Shown one piece after another: positions 24,009-36,197 of a stretch of DNA of 64,000 nucleotides. Origin of the DNA: Pholiota molesta (lineage: Eukaryota; Basidiomycota; Agaricomycetes; Agaricales; Strophariaceae); contig JACGCK010000170.1 in NCBI GenBank assembly GCA_014925825.1, positions 1-64,000 of the forward strand. Direction: 5' to 3'. The translations under genes were made by a program, and so were the position numbers. Each line of letters starts with the position of its first letter. Position 1 is the stretch's first letter. Below the pieces are notes generated by a model. It ran no database searches, was not told the origin of the DNA, and saw only the letters and a list, made by a program, of their open reading frames with translations.

Positions 24009-27000
24009 ATGCCAGCGTCTTCGTTTCCGCCTCCAAAAGACATCTTCGACGACGATGACGATGGCTGGCAGGATATGCCTGTTATCAGAGAGGATACTTC
24101 CGCGAGTGGCTTGGATGAAGAAGACCAGAAGAAATACCATTACCAGTCCTCCGCGAAGGCAGCTTCGACGACCAATGCTACGGGCAATCTCATAGATGTT
24201 GATGATCTTGGAAATGAATGGCGATCTAAACTGGACCAGAATGAGAGCGAATATACACGGCTAAGAGTCAATGAAGAAGAAGAGGCGGACGAAGTGCATC
24301 TGCGCACTAAATACCTATTCGATGAAGACAAGGCTATGACTCCGCTCAGTCAGATGCAGCAGACAAAGAACCTACTCACGGAAGCGCAACGCATCGCATA
24401 CGTTGGATTATGCTCGCTGACGAGTCGGGAGATGGTGCAGCAATTCAAGCTGGTCCAGAAGAAGGAATTTAAATCCTCAATCGCGAACATGGAACTCTGG
24501 GCTCTTAAGATTATGGGACGCTTGTACTATCATATGGAACTGGAAACTCAAGGTAAGCTTGAATATTTACCTGTTCAACAATAATTTGACCTTGATCTAC
24601 AGAACAGAAGATGATTGAGAGTCTGGCAGAGCATGGAGTCATACCCGATGACCTTGTCCCTCCTCTGATGACCACCCATACTGTCGCGAACCCGGAATAT
24701 GATCCTGAAGAGGCGCGGAGACAAAAAGAAGACTTGTCCAATCAATTGCAGGAAGAAGAGGGCTCCGATGAAGAATCAATATCCGACCAAACACTCGTGA
24801 ACGAACCATCATCTTCGAGTCCAACATCAGAGGACGGAAATAAGACGCCCACCGCTACCACGACGAGCCCACGAGAGACTTATACATCGCAGGATGCGAG
24901 CCCTAATTCACCTGAAGAAGCCACGCCTCTTAAACAAGTACCGTTGACCAAGAAGGTTCTGAAAGAGAGCTCGACGGCTGCCATTCCTGGAGTGTCCACC
25001 TCGCTTTCATCCACCGATGAGAACGTCACTCTAGATATCCGCTGGACTGTGCTCTGCGACCTATTTCTCATTCTGATTGCCGATAGCGTCTATGACGCTC
25101 GATCGAGAGTCCTCCTGGAACAGGTTGCGCTCAAGCTAGGCCTTGGATGGTTGGACGTGGTGAAATTTGAAAGTCGAGTAACTCAGGCTCTGGAAATCCA
25201 GGAAGATATCGAAACACTGGAGCAAGCAGCTCTGGTCGAAGGCGTCCGGAAAGCAGGGAACAAGAGACGATATGTGATGCTGGGCTTGGCCACTCTTGGT
25301 ACGTTTTTTGTATTACTTTGTACCGCTTCTTCATATTTATCAAATTGCCGTAGGTGGTGGACTTGTCATCGGCCTCTCAGCTGGCCTCCTTGCACCTGTC
25401 ATTGGACTGGGTTTGGCGGGCGCTCTGTCGACAGTCGGAATTGGTGGAAGTGCGGCCTTTTTGGGCGGCACAGCCGGCGCAGCAGTTATTACAACTGGCG
25501 GTGTTTTGACTGGCTCAGGAATTGCGGTTCGTGGTATGCTTCACCGAACACAGCAAGTTCGAACTTTCGACATATTACCTCTACACAACAACAAACGCGT
25601 GAATTGTATTCTCACTGTCCCAGGGTAAGATCAACTTGTCTATATCTTTCAGCTCTCATTAACCTCCTTTTCAGATTTCTGAACGGAATGAACGATGATG
25701 TTCGACTACCGTTCAGCGTCTTAGATCCGATTGTGGGAGACGTGTTTAGTGTTCTCTGGGAGCCAGAAATGATCAGGGAAACGGGTAGCGCACTGGGAAT
25801 TTTGACAGGAGAGGTTCTTTCGCAAATCGGAATGACAGTTCTTCAAGCCACAATTATGACAGGTCTTATGACTGCCTTACAATGGCCTATGAGTGCGTAT
25901 ACTGCGTTGTCTTTATTTCATTTTTCTAATTACACGTCAATAATTCAGTCTTGACCAAACTTGGCTATCTTATCGATAATCCCTGGAGTAATGCTCTCGA
26001 TCGTGCAAAGGCGGCAGGTCGAGTCCTCGCCGACGTACTCATACAACGCCATCTCGGCGTTCGACCCATCACCCTCATTGGTTTCTCCCTCGGCGCTCGT
26101 GTGATCTTCTATGCCCTCCTCGAACTGGCAAAGCAGAAGCAATTCGGAATTGTGCAAGATGTATTCCTCCTTGGCGCTACATTAACCGTTTCACAGAAGC
26201 AGTGGTGTGAAACGCGTTCCGTCGTCTCAGGGCGCTATGTCAATGCGTATGCGAAGAACGATTGGGTGTTGAACTATTTGTTCAGGGCGTCGAGTGGTGC
26301 AGTAGGCACTGTCGCTGGGTTGAGGCCGATTGAAGGTGTACCAGGACTTGAGAACATTGATGTCACAGACAAGATTGCTGGGCATATGAGTTATCGCACT
26401 TTTATGCCTTTGATTCTTGATCAGCTCGGTTTCCCTGTCTTTTCTGATTACTTTGACGAACCAGAGGTAATGTTCTTCGATGGTGCTATTTTCTGTGTGA
26501 ACTTATTATTGGCTATAATAGGAGCCTGACTTTACGGAGGATAGGATTGTTGTAACGGAAGAGGATACAAAGAAAAAGTCCGGATGGTTTTCACGGAAGA
26601 AAAAGAACACAACTCCCCAGAAGCCGGTTTCTCGACCACCATCAACTTCTACATTTGCCAGCACAAAGCTACCCGAATCTGGTCCCGCTGCAGGAAAATC
26701 TGCAGCGGATGCTGAATCGGAGGATGAAGATCTTCCTCCCCGAATGGATCATTCATCCACGAATCCTAGCGCGACGATAGATGCAACGAGACTATCAGGC
26801 TCAGAGAACACGCCAACACCTTCACGACCATCTACACCATCTAATGACCCCTCAGCGGCTTCGACATCGAAAATACCCCTTCATGCAGGCTTTGACCTGA
26901 ACGCTATCAAGAACGTTCTGGAGGAGGTCAAACACGAATCCGGAAAATCTTCACAGACGCCGTCAAAAGCAGCGAAATCCATTGTTACCCACCTTGCTTC

Positions 27001-27619
27001 TCCTCCTAATGCATCACCCTTTGCTAGACCACAGTCCACGCCGCCCGTGCAGATACCAGAGACGAATGCCCACCCGCGAGCATCGTCTTTCGACGGCAAA
27101 TCTCAATACCAGGAAAGGATAGCATCCACTCCCATGGATTCTCCCCAGGATGATCTGACTCCTTCATTTTCCCGCTCGTTTTCTGCAACATCACGACTTG
27201 GACAGAACGATGCATCTTCATCTTATTCTACTTCTACTTCGCTCTCCTTTAAATCGGTAGTGCAGCCCTCATTCAACAATCCGTTCGACGACTCCACCTA
27301 CTCCCATTCGACACGATCCACGACACTCCCATCCATCTTGGCTGATGACGCCTGGGGTGCACCTTCGTCTTCGGCGCTTAATTCTTCATCAATATCCTCA
27401 ACGAAAGCAGCATATTCCATTCCATCGCTGCCTTCCGTTACAAATCAATATACCACCAGCTTCGCAGACACAACGCCCACATTCTCATTTGGTGCAGCTG
27501 ATGGCACGATTACTGGTTCATCAGGGACGCAGAATGATCCTTGGAGCATACCGCCACTGGGACTGCATAAGAAGAAATCAACGACGTTGGATGGTTACAA
27601 CGCTAATCCATGGTCATGA
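24009..27619 (+). CDS. DUF726 alpha/beta-hydrolase membrane protein (TMCO4 / yeast Mil1 type)
   Basis: Six exons (24009-24552, 24603-25298, 25354-25624, 25675-25892, 25949-26466, 26522-27619), 1114 residues. Seen: acidic N-terminus (DIFDDDDDGWQDMP), a helical region, then the Gly/Ala-rich hydrophobic block GGGLVIGLSAGLLAPVIGLG and following, typical of DUF726 proteins and likely to insert in a membrane. Then a hydrolase core with nucleophile elbow LIGFSLGARVI (GxSxG, Ser about 623) and a conserved AYAKNDWVLNYLFR segment. The last 360 residues are a Ser/Thr/Pro-rich disordered tail. Relatives are human TMCO4 and yeast Mil1, the latter reported as a clathrin-adaptor (AP-1) interacting protein; a lipase activity is suggested by fold only. 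The substrate is unknown. The tail is longer than in most relatives, and ends NPWS after several NPF-like motifs (NPFDDS), which could bind EH domains. Confidence 0.9.
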
Positions 27620-28105
27620 CCTCCATTTCGATTAGCCGACTCTTCTGTTATCTTTGTTTGGGTATCTCATGGACGGACTATAACACATACAGATCATACC
27701 AAGTTACCAACAGTCTTTCCATTCTATTTAGATAGTTTTTCTGACTCTTATCTCTTCCTTTACTTGCTATGCCATCATCATCGCCCGTGCTTTTTACATT
27801 TCTCATCAATCTTCATTTGGTTCTGAAGCATTCATCTATTCATCCGCCATAGGGTAGGCTCTATACTTGGAAAATCAATCATTAGTTTGCTATATCCATG
27901 CGACAAGTGGGAATCCAAAGTGCCATCTACTTGGGGTCGTGTTGGTACCGACGTCTTGGTGTCACAATCATAGATATTAGGCGCACAAGCATGGATCAGA
28001 CTATGAGTTCGTATAGGAGAGGAACCTTTTATAGCGCATACTAGTACTTGACACCCTACCACAGTTTCAGCAAAAGCCTTACAGACAATCGGAATAGCAA
28101 CTCAC
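27620..28105. other. Intergenic between convergent genes
   Basis: 3' flanks of the DUF726 gene (plus) and SRP14 (minus). No further gene seen. Confidence 0.4.
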
Positions 28106-28796
28106 TCATGCGGTAACATCAGCCTTCAGCTTCTTCCTCGCCTCTTCCCGTTCCCGAAACTTGGCTTGCGACTCCTCCTGCTTGATCAACGCCTTAACCT
28201 TCCTCTGGCGCTGGCGCCTGCCTTTCCCGCGCTTGTGACCGTCCAGCACGATGGGCTCAGTCATCCTCTTCTTGCGTTTCGCGGCCTGGTCTGCGCGGAG
28301 TTTCTCCCTCTTCTTGTCGCGTTTGCGCAGGCTCACCATCGATGCTTTGAGTAGCGCTCCGTAATGTGATTGGAACTTTAGGAGTTCATGAGATTCTACC
28401 TAAGAACAAGTCAGCTGGGCATCTACGGAAATGGCGGGGGGTACCATTACGCACCTTTGTTGAGAAGTTGGTCGTTTTGCCGTCGGTCACTCGCACGAGA
28501 CATGGGTATTCTTGAGAATCGGATGGGGTTTCGTTTTTCATTATGGCGTCCTCTCCATCATAAGTCACTACGTGCAGTCCAGACAAACTGAGAGTAAGAA
28601 GCCCGTCTGCGATACGATCTCGAACGCAGATTACGCACGTCGTTTATGGGTGAGCCAGATCGAGCCATGGTCCTTCGTTGACTCGAACAGAGCAGTCAAA
28701 TTCTTGAGGAACTGTGGTAAAAGACAAAGTATTCAGATCTAGCACCTGTGGATTGTTCGATTAAGCACTGACGGTATCGTGGTCGACGAGGGTCAT
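28106..28796 (-). CDS. srp14: Signal recognition particle subunit SRP14
   Basis: Alu-domain protein of the signal recognition particle. With its partner it binds SRP RNA and slows translation of secretory proteins. Four exons: 28773-28796, 28639-28711, 28455-28567 and 28106-28399; 167 residues. Seen: start MTLVDHDTFLKNLTALFEST, then GSIWLTHKRLTYDG, the diagnostic YPCLVRVTDGKTTNFSTKV, and HYGALLKASMVSLRKRDKK followed by a very basic tail, as usual in fungal SRP14. Exon 1 is only eight codons. The acceptor of intron 2 was chosen (CGTAG before TGACTTATG) because it alone gives KRLTYDGED without an inserted peptide. Divergent with the gene at 28978. Confidence 0.93.
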
Positions 28797-28977
28797 TTGC
28801 AGATGGCCGGCGCCGGTAGAGCTGCGTTATATTAAAACGCTACTGTCCAAGAAACCGCCGGCCCGTGCGCTCCTTGCCGAATTCTTCAACGCTTTCTTGA
28901 AACGCAACCACCATCTGCTCTCAATTACTCACCCTGGCGTGCCCACAACCCTCAAGCTAGTTGAGGAACGCGGCCGT
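28797..28977. promoter_or_regulatory. Bidirectional intergenic promoter, SRP14 / small membrane protein
   Basis: The 181 bases between the two divergent start codons must contain both promoters, unless the plus gene starts at 28897 instead of 28978. No TATA box; contains GC-rich GGCCGGCGCCGG near 28805. Confidence 0.4.
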
Positions 28978-29787
28978 ATGGGCCCACTTGGACTGCTAGT
29001 GCTTCTTTGCTCCTTAACTTATGTCTTCGCCAACACTGAAATAATAAACTTTGAGGCTCAAGAAAGCCCCTTTGTAGACCTTCAATTCACAGATTCATGG
29101 TGGGTTCATCACGATCCTTAGCTCTAAATGCATCTCTGATAGCGGTCGGAACGTAGGCCTATACTGAGCGAACAGTCTTCCACACTACAGTGGAACTTGA
29201 CTGCGGCGAAATCTGGCTTTCTTTCTCAGGAGATATGTCCCAACCTCGAGAAATGGCGCCCTGATGGAGAGAACTCGAAACTATGTCCACACGAACTTTG
29301 GGTGGTTCTCAATCTTGATGAAAGTCAATGGAAGAACTTTGATAAGTTCACTCTTAGATTATCTTGGCCTGCTTTTGTGAGTTGTACCCCTCGTCCTGAT
29401 TGCTTCAGGTAGCTCATCTCATGCCGAGGATAGTTTCCAACGGACATATCAATGAAGATCTATGATCCTTCTTCGCTTCATGCAACCTCAGAAATTCACC
29501 AACCTACATTGTCGCGCACTACGCGGCGGAAATACGCGCGAATTCGACTATCTTTCGCTGGCGTTCTTACTCCACCAGCGTCCTCTGTTGTCGACGATGT
29601 TCCCTTTATATTGGCTCTAGAGCCATTATATTTTGGTGTCCTCCCCCAATCAGTGCTTCCTATTGTTTGCGCCATCTTCTCAGTCATTGTATTTGGCATC
29701 CCTATTGCGATGAAATTCAACGCTATGTTGCAACCCACGGTTCAACTGGCGAAGCAAACCAAATCGGCATATGGAAAGATCGAATGA
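28978..29787 (+). CDS. Putative type I ER membrane protein, PIG-X/Pbn1-like at most
   Basis: Three exons (28978-29099, 29157-29376, 29434-29787), 231 residues. Seen: an N-terminal signal peptide (MGPLGLLVLLCSLTYVFA), a luminal part with LCPHELWVVLNLDESQW, LRLSWPAFFPTDISMKIYDP and RTTRRKYARIRL, then one transmembrane helix near the C-terminus (SVLPIVCAIFSVIVFGIPIA) and a short basic end. The layout and the EPLYFGVLP segment before the helix resemble the PIG-X/Pbn1 partner of GPI mannosyltransferase I, but I cannot confirm this from motifs alone. Each junction was chosen because it joins conserved-looking peptides in frame. An in-frame start at 28897 exists, but the signal peptide favours 28978. 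Confidence 0.72.
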
Positions 29788-29942
29788 CTTCACACAAAAT
29801 CAACGTCGACCCCTTTTTCGGAAGCTACGTGGACTATCCTCGATTGATACAGTCTCGAGCTCGGGCTTATCCACGCACTTTTCAAGGCACAATGGGTGTA
29901 TCTAATTCCAGAAGATTTACATTCGTTCCTTATTCTTAAGCT

Positions 29943-31102
29943 TTACGATCCCCCAATATGCTCGCCGCCTAAATGAAAAGACCCATTAGCAACACGTCAG
30001 CTAACAAACTATCTGGAAAGCGCACTGTTGATGTGGATAACTTGGCCTGTCATAATGTTCGAATCGCTAGACGCCAAGAACACATAAGATGGTCCGCCTT
30101 CAGCAGGCTGGCCAGCGCGGCCGTGGAGAGGCTCTCCAACGCCAAAGCCTTCCATGTTGTCGGCGGAGCGGGATCCGGCTTGGAGCGCAGTCACAATGGG
30201 TCCGGGGGCGACGGCGTTGACGCGAATACCTTTTGGTGCGAGCTGAACGGCAAGGCTGCGAGTGAAGGTCACGATTGCGCCTTTGGAAGAGCTGTAGTCG
30301 ACTGCAGATGCGGCGGACTCGAGTCAGTCAAATGTTTGCACCAAGGCTAGCGGAAGTTCTGACCAAGGCCGGCGGAGCCTCTGTAAGCAGTTACAGAGGT
30401 CGTATTGATGATACTGGATCCTCGTTTGAGATGCGGTAGAACAAATTTCGTGAGCGCAAACATCTGCAGGATATTAGACCGGAATGTACTCTCAACATTC
30501 TGGAGATCAATGTCTTCGAACTTCTTGCATATGCTGGAAAATGATGTGAGGTTACAGCATCCACAGACGCTCCATATTTGAAATCACTTACAGCTGCTTC
30601 GAAGCATTGTTTACCAGAATATCCACTTTCCCAAACGACTTCAGATGATCGTCGACGAGTTGCTTGCACGCTGCTTGATCCATGAGGTCAGCAGCAACGG
30701 CGTTGCATTTAGCGCCCGAGTCTTCGATCATCTTTTTCGCATCCTTGGCGTCTGTTTCTTCCTCTGGGAGGTAGGTGATGGTTATTCCTGAGGCGCCTTC
30801 GCGAGCGAACATGATCGCGGCTGCACGCCCTATTCCGCTATCACCCCCGGTAATAATGGCTGTTTTTGCTCTAAGCCTTTGTGGGCCTCTTTCAGTGATA
30901 ATCCAAGACATCCGCGGAAAAGACCAACTCACTTTCCACTGCCTTGATATTCGACTAGACTAGGTTTTCCGTCGTCATCCCAAGATTCAAGCTTGGTATA
31001 CTCCAGGTGGGGCTCCATCTCCTTGTCGAGGCCAGGCATGTCTTGAGACTGCTTTTGTGGCACGGCCACGGAGTACGCTGTTACGATATCTTGAGCGGAC
31101 AT
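29943..31102 (-). CDS. Short-chain dehydrogenase/reductase (glucose/ribitol dehydrogenase-like)
   Basis: NAD(P)-dependent oxidoreductase of the classical SDR fold, close to the bacterial YghA/YhdF type. Five exons: 30933-31102, 30592-30870, 30364-30533, 30026-30301 and 29943-29968; 306 residues. Seen: cofactor motif TGGDSGIGRAAA (about 64-75), NNASKQ, catalytic Ser196 in NTTSVTAY and Tyr209-x3-Lys213 (YSSSK), then APGPIVTALQ and the C-terminal INSGEHIGGS. The last exon has just 26 bases; without it the frame would end in a short false tail. The N-terminal 50 residues (QSQDMPGLDKEMEPHLEY) match the extension of this subgroup. The start at 31102 follows a CAACTTCACAACACA leader. An in-frame ATG at 31201 would add 33 basic residues like a mitochondrial presequence. 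Substrate unknown. Confidence 0.92.
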
Positions 31103-33952
31103 TGTGTTGTGAAGTTGAGCACGGTGTAGTAGAATGCGACTTGGGTGTTGGTTAAAGACTTGTCTAATGGGAAGTCTGATCCTCTTAACTAACGGAAACA
31201 TGGATCGATTGGAAACTCTATACTCATGAATGGCGTACTATTGGCGTATATAATACTATTGAGTAGCTCATTGGTCCCAATGATGTCATGGACGATCCTC
31301 CGCTGCTATGATGGCATCTCTGACTCTGCGTTATATTTTTGTGTTGGAAGCCGCGAGCACAGTGGTCTGGAATTAAACAGCTACTTAGGGTTCCAGTTTT
31401 TTTGGCAGAGGCAGATGGAGCCCGACGAATAAAGGTAGATGGTTACCATTTTTGTACAGTTGATCGTTCGCCTCGATCACTATGAATCAGCTTGGTAGAC
31501 GTTGAAAGTGAATCCCAAGTGTTTATTTTTTCGGATAGATAACTTCCGCTTATGTCGTATGGATTAATAAGGAGTCCTCCACTACTCAGAGCTGCTATTG
31601 AGCTGCTTTGATTTACCATTCAATGACAGTAAAGCGTGCTTGCCATATAAATTGTCTAACTCGAATACTGTGAAAGCTTTATAGAAAAATAGCTTAAATA
31701 TTCCGAATCTAAGTACGATAGGTCTATATGTAGTGGGCTCAGGTTGGCTCATTGACTAACTGTTCTCGCAAGCAAATAGTGGGATGTTGTCATAATATCA
31801 TGATATACCCCGGCCACCCAGAGGCTCCCAGAGGCTTACGGTACGTGATCGCAAAGTCTTTCGCCGGTCTTTGATTCAGTCAACAAAGCTGAAGCGTTGA
31901 AAGGATGTTGCTCTGCAGGGCGTCGGTAGGCTGTGATTGGTATTTTATTATTTGCAAATGATCACCTTCCCATCTCAGTCCATCTCCTCCACCCACCCAT
32001 CGCGTCTACATACTCACACTACTCGCTTAAATTTAAACAAGGCACAAGGCGAGCGCCCACACCTCTCTTTACCAGTCTCCACCCCACAGGCGGTATGAAT
32101 GGAAGATCAGAATAAAATCACGGCCGCGATATACCCCCGACGACTTCTTCATCGCCCTTTCCGCTGTGATACCAGATGAGTATTGATGTGAATTTTGTGG
32201 ATTTTGCCGCCCATGCCATAGGTCTGCTGCTATATCAATATATACAATTAGGCTGAAGAATCGCTGAAAACTCACAAGTGAGTGTGATCATAATTTCATG
32301 TACGAAGGAAGTGGCGTTCACGGAGACGGAGACTACATAAGGACTTGATATGTATCTCTGTTGGGAGGTGACCATGTGGGCCACTCGGTTGTTGTTCGTA
32401 CAAGTCAATTGGAATTTGGCTTAGTACGGCGCTGTACAGCGCCGGCGCTAGAGATTTGTAACAATTGGGCAATTGCAGGTGCGGCACCGTGGCAGAATGG
32501 AAAATACAGAGCCGCCTTGAAGTTACGTTCCAGTGGAGATTTAAATGATTTACATGCACAGAACATGCTCAAACCTAGGCATGTGGTCGATCATAGGTTC
32601 ATGCAGGTTCATGCTCGGTTCATGCCCGTTGACGATTCAGAGGCAGCGTACTCGGAGTATATCCGAGTCACTCACCGCCTCTACAACCGAAGACCAATCT
32701 ATCATTTGTCCATCAGCTCCGAATCCCGAAAGTATGTGTGTCCAACAACTTCTCCAGTATTTTTGGATGACACCGCAAGAGCAAGTGTAACTTGCGACTC
32801 TGGAACAGATGGAATATGGGAAAATAAGGACGTTCTCAGCCATCAACGCCCATCCACAGATAAAAAGAAGATCACAAAACGATATATCATTTCGAAGTTT
32901 GACTTGAAGCTTGAATTGAGCTTGAAGAAGAAGTCACGATTTGGTAAAATGGACGTGATGCCTCGTTCCAACAGAATCCATCTACAAGAGAGTACAACGC
33001 AACGTTTATAATTATCCATCGAATATCAGTCTACCAGGGTCGATTTCCAACGCAAGTGCATAGCGATTGACGAATTCGCCGTTTTCGACGATCCGGAATG
33101 AACATTTGTCATAATTCGAACTAACTAGGTCCAGGAGTCCGACTCGCAAGGCTGCAACAGCATGAAAAATTCTCCTGTAAGTTTCATAGGGGAGTTCTCG
33201 CACTAAGCCCACGACTTTAGTCAGAACATGATTGCTCTTGTGCAGAAAGTGATCGTGGACGCAGGTGTGCAGTGATCTTGACACACCATGACAAGAGTCA
33301 ACCTATACTTAAAGTTATATGAAAATGATCAAGCTGGCCTTGCGTTGTTGGAATTTGATGGAATGAATTGGATAAGACGCAAATCTTGAGCAAACCAGCT
33401 TAGCAAATCATCCTGTGAATCCGCTGTGTACCGTACGAAAGACGATACATTCCAAGATTCCGGATTGTAGTTTCTCTCAGGTTTCTCTGAACATGCTTGT
33501 CTATAGGCATTGAGAGAATGAGATATGTAAGCCAGATACTAGATAGTAAGGTTGATGGAGGATCGACAACAAGGGGAGGGGCAGTACCTTATTACATATA
33601 TACATGAGGCGACACGAGGCTGTACTGAGCCAGTGCAGCCAGTTGACGGCAGCATTTGGGGCTGCGCTAACTCCCTATGGCAACCGCTGGTGATATATAA
33701 GAAACTGACCACACGAACGATTTCCCCCACCACTTGTAGTGTGTCACTCACGAACTTTAACGATGTATGTTTTCTACTTGTCCCCTTTCTGTATCGTATC
33801 ATGGCGCTGACTAGTCTCTGTGAAATTCATCAGTTATCGACGTTGCCTTGCTGGTCAAGACACTGCTCGTTCCAACAATCAAAAACACAACAACCACTCT
33901 CTCAACCTCGTGTACTCTCAAATAATCAAACACACACCAAAGCTCATCTGTA
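31103..33952. other. Long gene-poor stretch
   Basis: 2.85 kb with no gene I can support. The longest frames (32361-33011 plus, 33012-33284 minus) lack an ATG context, splice logic or motifs. The sequence is A/T-rich, with a pyrimidine tract near 31970. A TATATAAG at 33694 lies about 250 bases before the next start codon and may serve it through a long leader. Could hold decayed repeats. Confidence 0.45.
32595..32625 (+). repeat. Three tandem 10-base units
   Basis: AGGTTCATGC occurs twice in direct succession (32595-32614), then CGGTTCATGC one base later. Small local slippage repeat. Confidence 0.6.
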
Positions 33953-35296
33953 ATGCCCGCTCAAACACAGTCTATCCTTCGCAATGGAATCAACGCACGC
34001 TCTGCCATCACAAACCGATCGACGCGCGCCATCCTGAGGCGCCCAGAGCCCTTGGCACTATCCCCAAGGTCGCCCGCTTTCACTCAGATTGCGAGCTTTT
34101 CCGTCCAGCTCTCGCCTTCCGCAGCGAAGGCACTGAAGTCCCCCCATGTGCACTTCCCACCCTCGCCTTCGCAGCTCATCGCGACGTTCGCGACCCACTC
34201 TGCAGGCTCCTATGATCGTGCCCCCATCTCCATCTCTCCCAACCCATTGGTGATGCCAGGATGGGGTGAACGGGTCTATTCACCTTCTATGGACGGCTTC
34301 CGACTCCAGCCTGCCCCCAAAGCGTTCCGCACCCTCGAGTATCAGCCATCGCCGGTCATCACGGAATTCGCGGATCCGAGGTCACCCAAGCTGCAGCCTG
34401 CGGCTAAGGTCAATGAAACCAAGATTGCTACCAGCACTATTCGGTTCGCGGCGTTCCTCAGCACCCAGAAAGTTCCCGTCACTCGTCCAACCAAGAGTCT
34501 CGATAAGGCGCTCGCGTCGTACCCGCGGTCGCCCTTCCCCTCTGCCCCTGTCTCCCCTGCTGAGGTGAGGGAGCTCGGGCCTAGCGGCGCATCGCTGGTG
34601 GACAATGAAATGGAGACCAGGGGAAGGCAATCATCGCGCGACAACGTGATTCCCAGCGGGTCCGCTCGCGCCCGCGCCCGCGCGCAATCTCTGCACGAGC
34701 GCAGGCAGGCAAAGAAGAACCTGCCCAGGAAGGACCTCACCCTCGCCCCTCGGTTCAACGTCGGTGAGAGCTACGCGGCGGCGACCCCGTCGCCCCTCGG
34801 TCGCTCCATCTTCAGCCCTGCCGTCGCCACGCTGAACCGGGCGAACAAGCCTGCGCCGCTCCCCATGGATGCCCTCACCCAGGAGTTCTGGCAGGCGATC
34901 TCGCTCGAGCCTACCGCGAGCGAGGCTTCCGCCGACTTCGACCAACCCATGGTGACCGCGCTGGAGTACCCCGAATCCGCCGTCGAGTACGAGGAGAAGC
35001 TCGACATGACGCTGCGCTCCGCCAAGCAGCCGCCCCTGATGTACGCGGGCGCCGACGGCGCGCTCTGGTCCCCCGGCCTGCCCAACGCGGGCGCGGCCAT
35101 CGGGAAGCTCCGCGAGTCGCTGATGAGCCCCGGCGTGGGCAAGTCGTTCGGGCGGATGTCCGCTATCGTGCGCAAGGACTTCACGGCGCCCTCGCCGAAT
35201 GACCCTTTCGCCGCGTTCCCCACGTTTGGCGCTGCGATGTCGGGCGCGGAAGGTTCGATCCAATACCCAGCGCGCGTGGTCCTCGAACGGTCGTGA
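33953..35296 (+). CDS. Unknown proline/serine-rich protein with SPHVHFPP motif (member 1)
   Basis: Single exon, 447 residues. Not recognised as a named family. Seen: RAILRRPEPLALSP near residue 24, SPHVHFPPSPSQL at about 63-75, SYDRAPISISPNPLVMP at about 85-101, then a Pro/Ser/Ala-rich, Arg-patched chain (ARARARAQSLHERRQAKKN) and a GC-rich second half with DALTQEFWQAISLEP. No signal peptide or membrane helix; mostly disordered by composition. The first hundred residues match the order of motifs in the protein at 38732, which suggests one family. GC content rises sharply after about 34650, typical of the strongly coding stretches of this window. Possibly a regulatory protein; no activity can be assigned. 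Confidence 0.78.
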   Translation: MPAQTQSILRNGINARSAITNRSTRAILRRPEPLALSPRSPAFTQIASFSVQLSPSAAKALKSPHVHFPPSPSQLIATFATHSAGSYDRAPISISPNPLVMPGWGERVYSPSMDGFRLQPAPKAFRTLEYQPSPVITEFADPRSPKLQPAAKVNETKIATSTIRFAAFLSTQKVPVTRPTKSLDKALASYPRSPFPSAPVSPAEVRELGPSGASLVDNEMETRGRQSSRDNVIPSGSARARARAQSLHERRQAKKNLPRKDLTLAPRFNVGESYAAATPSPLGRSIFSPAVATLNRANKPAPLPMDALTQEFWQAISLEPTASEASADFDQPMVTALEYPESAVEYEEKLDMTLRSAKQPPLMYAGADGALWSPGLPNAGAAIGKLRESLMSPGVGKSFGRMSAIVRKDFTAPSPNDPFAAFPTFGAAMSGAEGSIQYPARVVLERS

Positions 35297-36190
35297 AGGA
35301 GGCGGGGCGGAGTTCTCGTCGGGATTTGGGATGGGGCGGCGGGGATTAAACTAGAAGAAGGACTGGGGCATGCCTTGACTTGATTGATTGTTAGGAGAAC
35401 CGCATGTCCGTCGAGAAAGAAATTTTTGTTGTTGGAGTCGTTGGATTTACGCTTGCGGTGTCTTTCTCTTTTACCTTTCCACACTCTAGGCACACCGCTA
35501 CTCGTTGAGCGTCGATTCTCAGGGAGCGCTTGACTATCGACGGGCGTCAGGCGCACAATATAATTTCTTTTCACTGAACATTTCACTAGGGTTTTACGGT
35601 GTCGTCGTTGAGTCATCGTTTTCGCATTCATAAAAATGTAGCATAAACTTCAAAAATGCATATTCTAGCAGATAATTGTCCCCCAGTCAAGGGGTATGAG
35701 TGCGAACCTTCGATTCAAAAATATGAGAAGGAGAAGTTTATTTAGCGCTGTCCTTGATTCCTGAATGGCTGTTGATCATGATGTGGTTATGTCTGATTCT
35801 GATAGCTTGCGGTTGGTGATCAAGCGAAAAGTTGACATTTCTTCGATTATGATCTTTGTATCACCGATTACCACCTTGGAGCACAACAGGATTCAAGTAA
35901 GTAAGCTTTTCCGTAAGATTAGGACCATCGCAAATTGATAATTCAACGAATCATCCTTAAGAATGAGCATACCCAGTCTCTGTTGAAATATACCTCTGCA
36001 TTGTCGTTCAGATCTCAGATTTGATTGACAAAACATGCACAATTAAGCGCCCAAAGTCACAACGTGCTCGCAGTTGCCTAAATTTGACTCTTTTAAAATA
36101 AAACAGAGGTATTTCTTACATTACATCAGAGCTTATCTATTCTCACCTGGGCCCAAAACTGTAGTCTCCTTCACAGACTAGATCTTTAGT
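35297..36190. other. Intergenic, A/T-rich
   Basis: 3' flank of the previous gene, then A/T-rich sequence up to the inverted-repeat element. The 286-codon antisense frame at 34771-35631 is a shadow of the gene above. Confidence 0.45.
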
Positions 36191-36197
36191 GATGAAT
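36191..36197 (+). repeat. Target-site duplication, left
   Basis: GATGAAT directly before the left inverted repeat; identical copy at 37484-37490. Confidence 0.75.

Noticed and set aside
32361..33011. 216-codon plus-strand frame
   Set aside because: Lacks an ATG at its head, has no motif and includes a slippage repeat; likely chance.
34771..35631. 286-codon minus-strand frame
   Set aside because: Antisense shadow of the GC-rich gene at 33953-35296; no motif.
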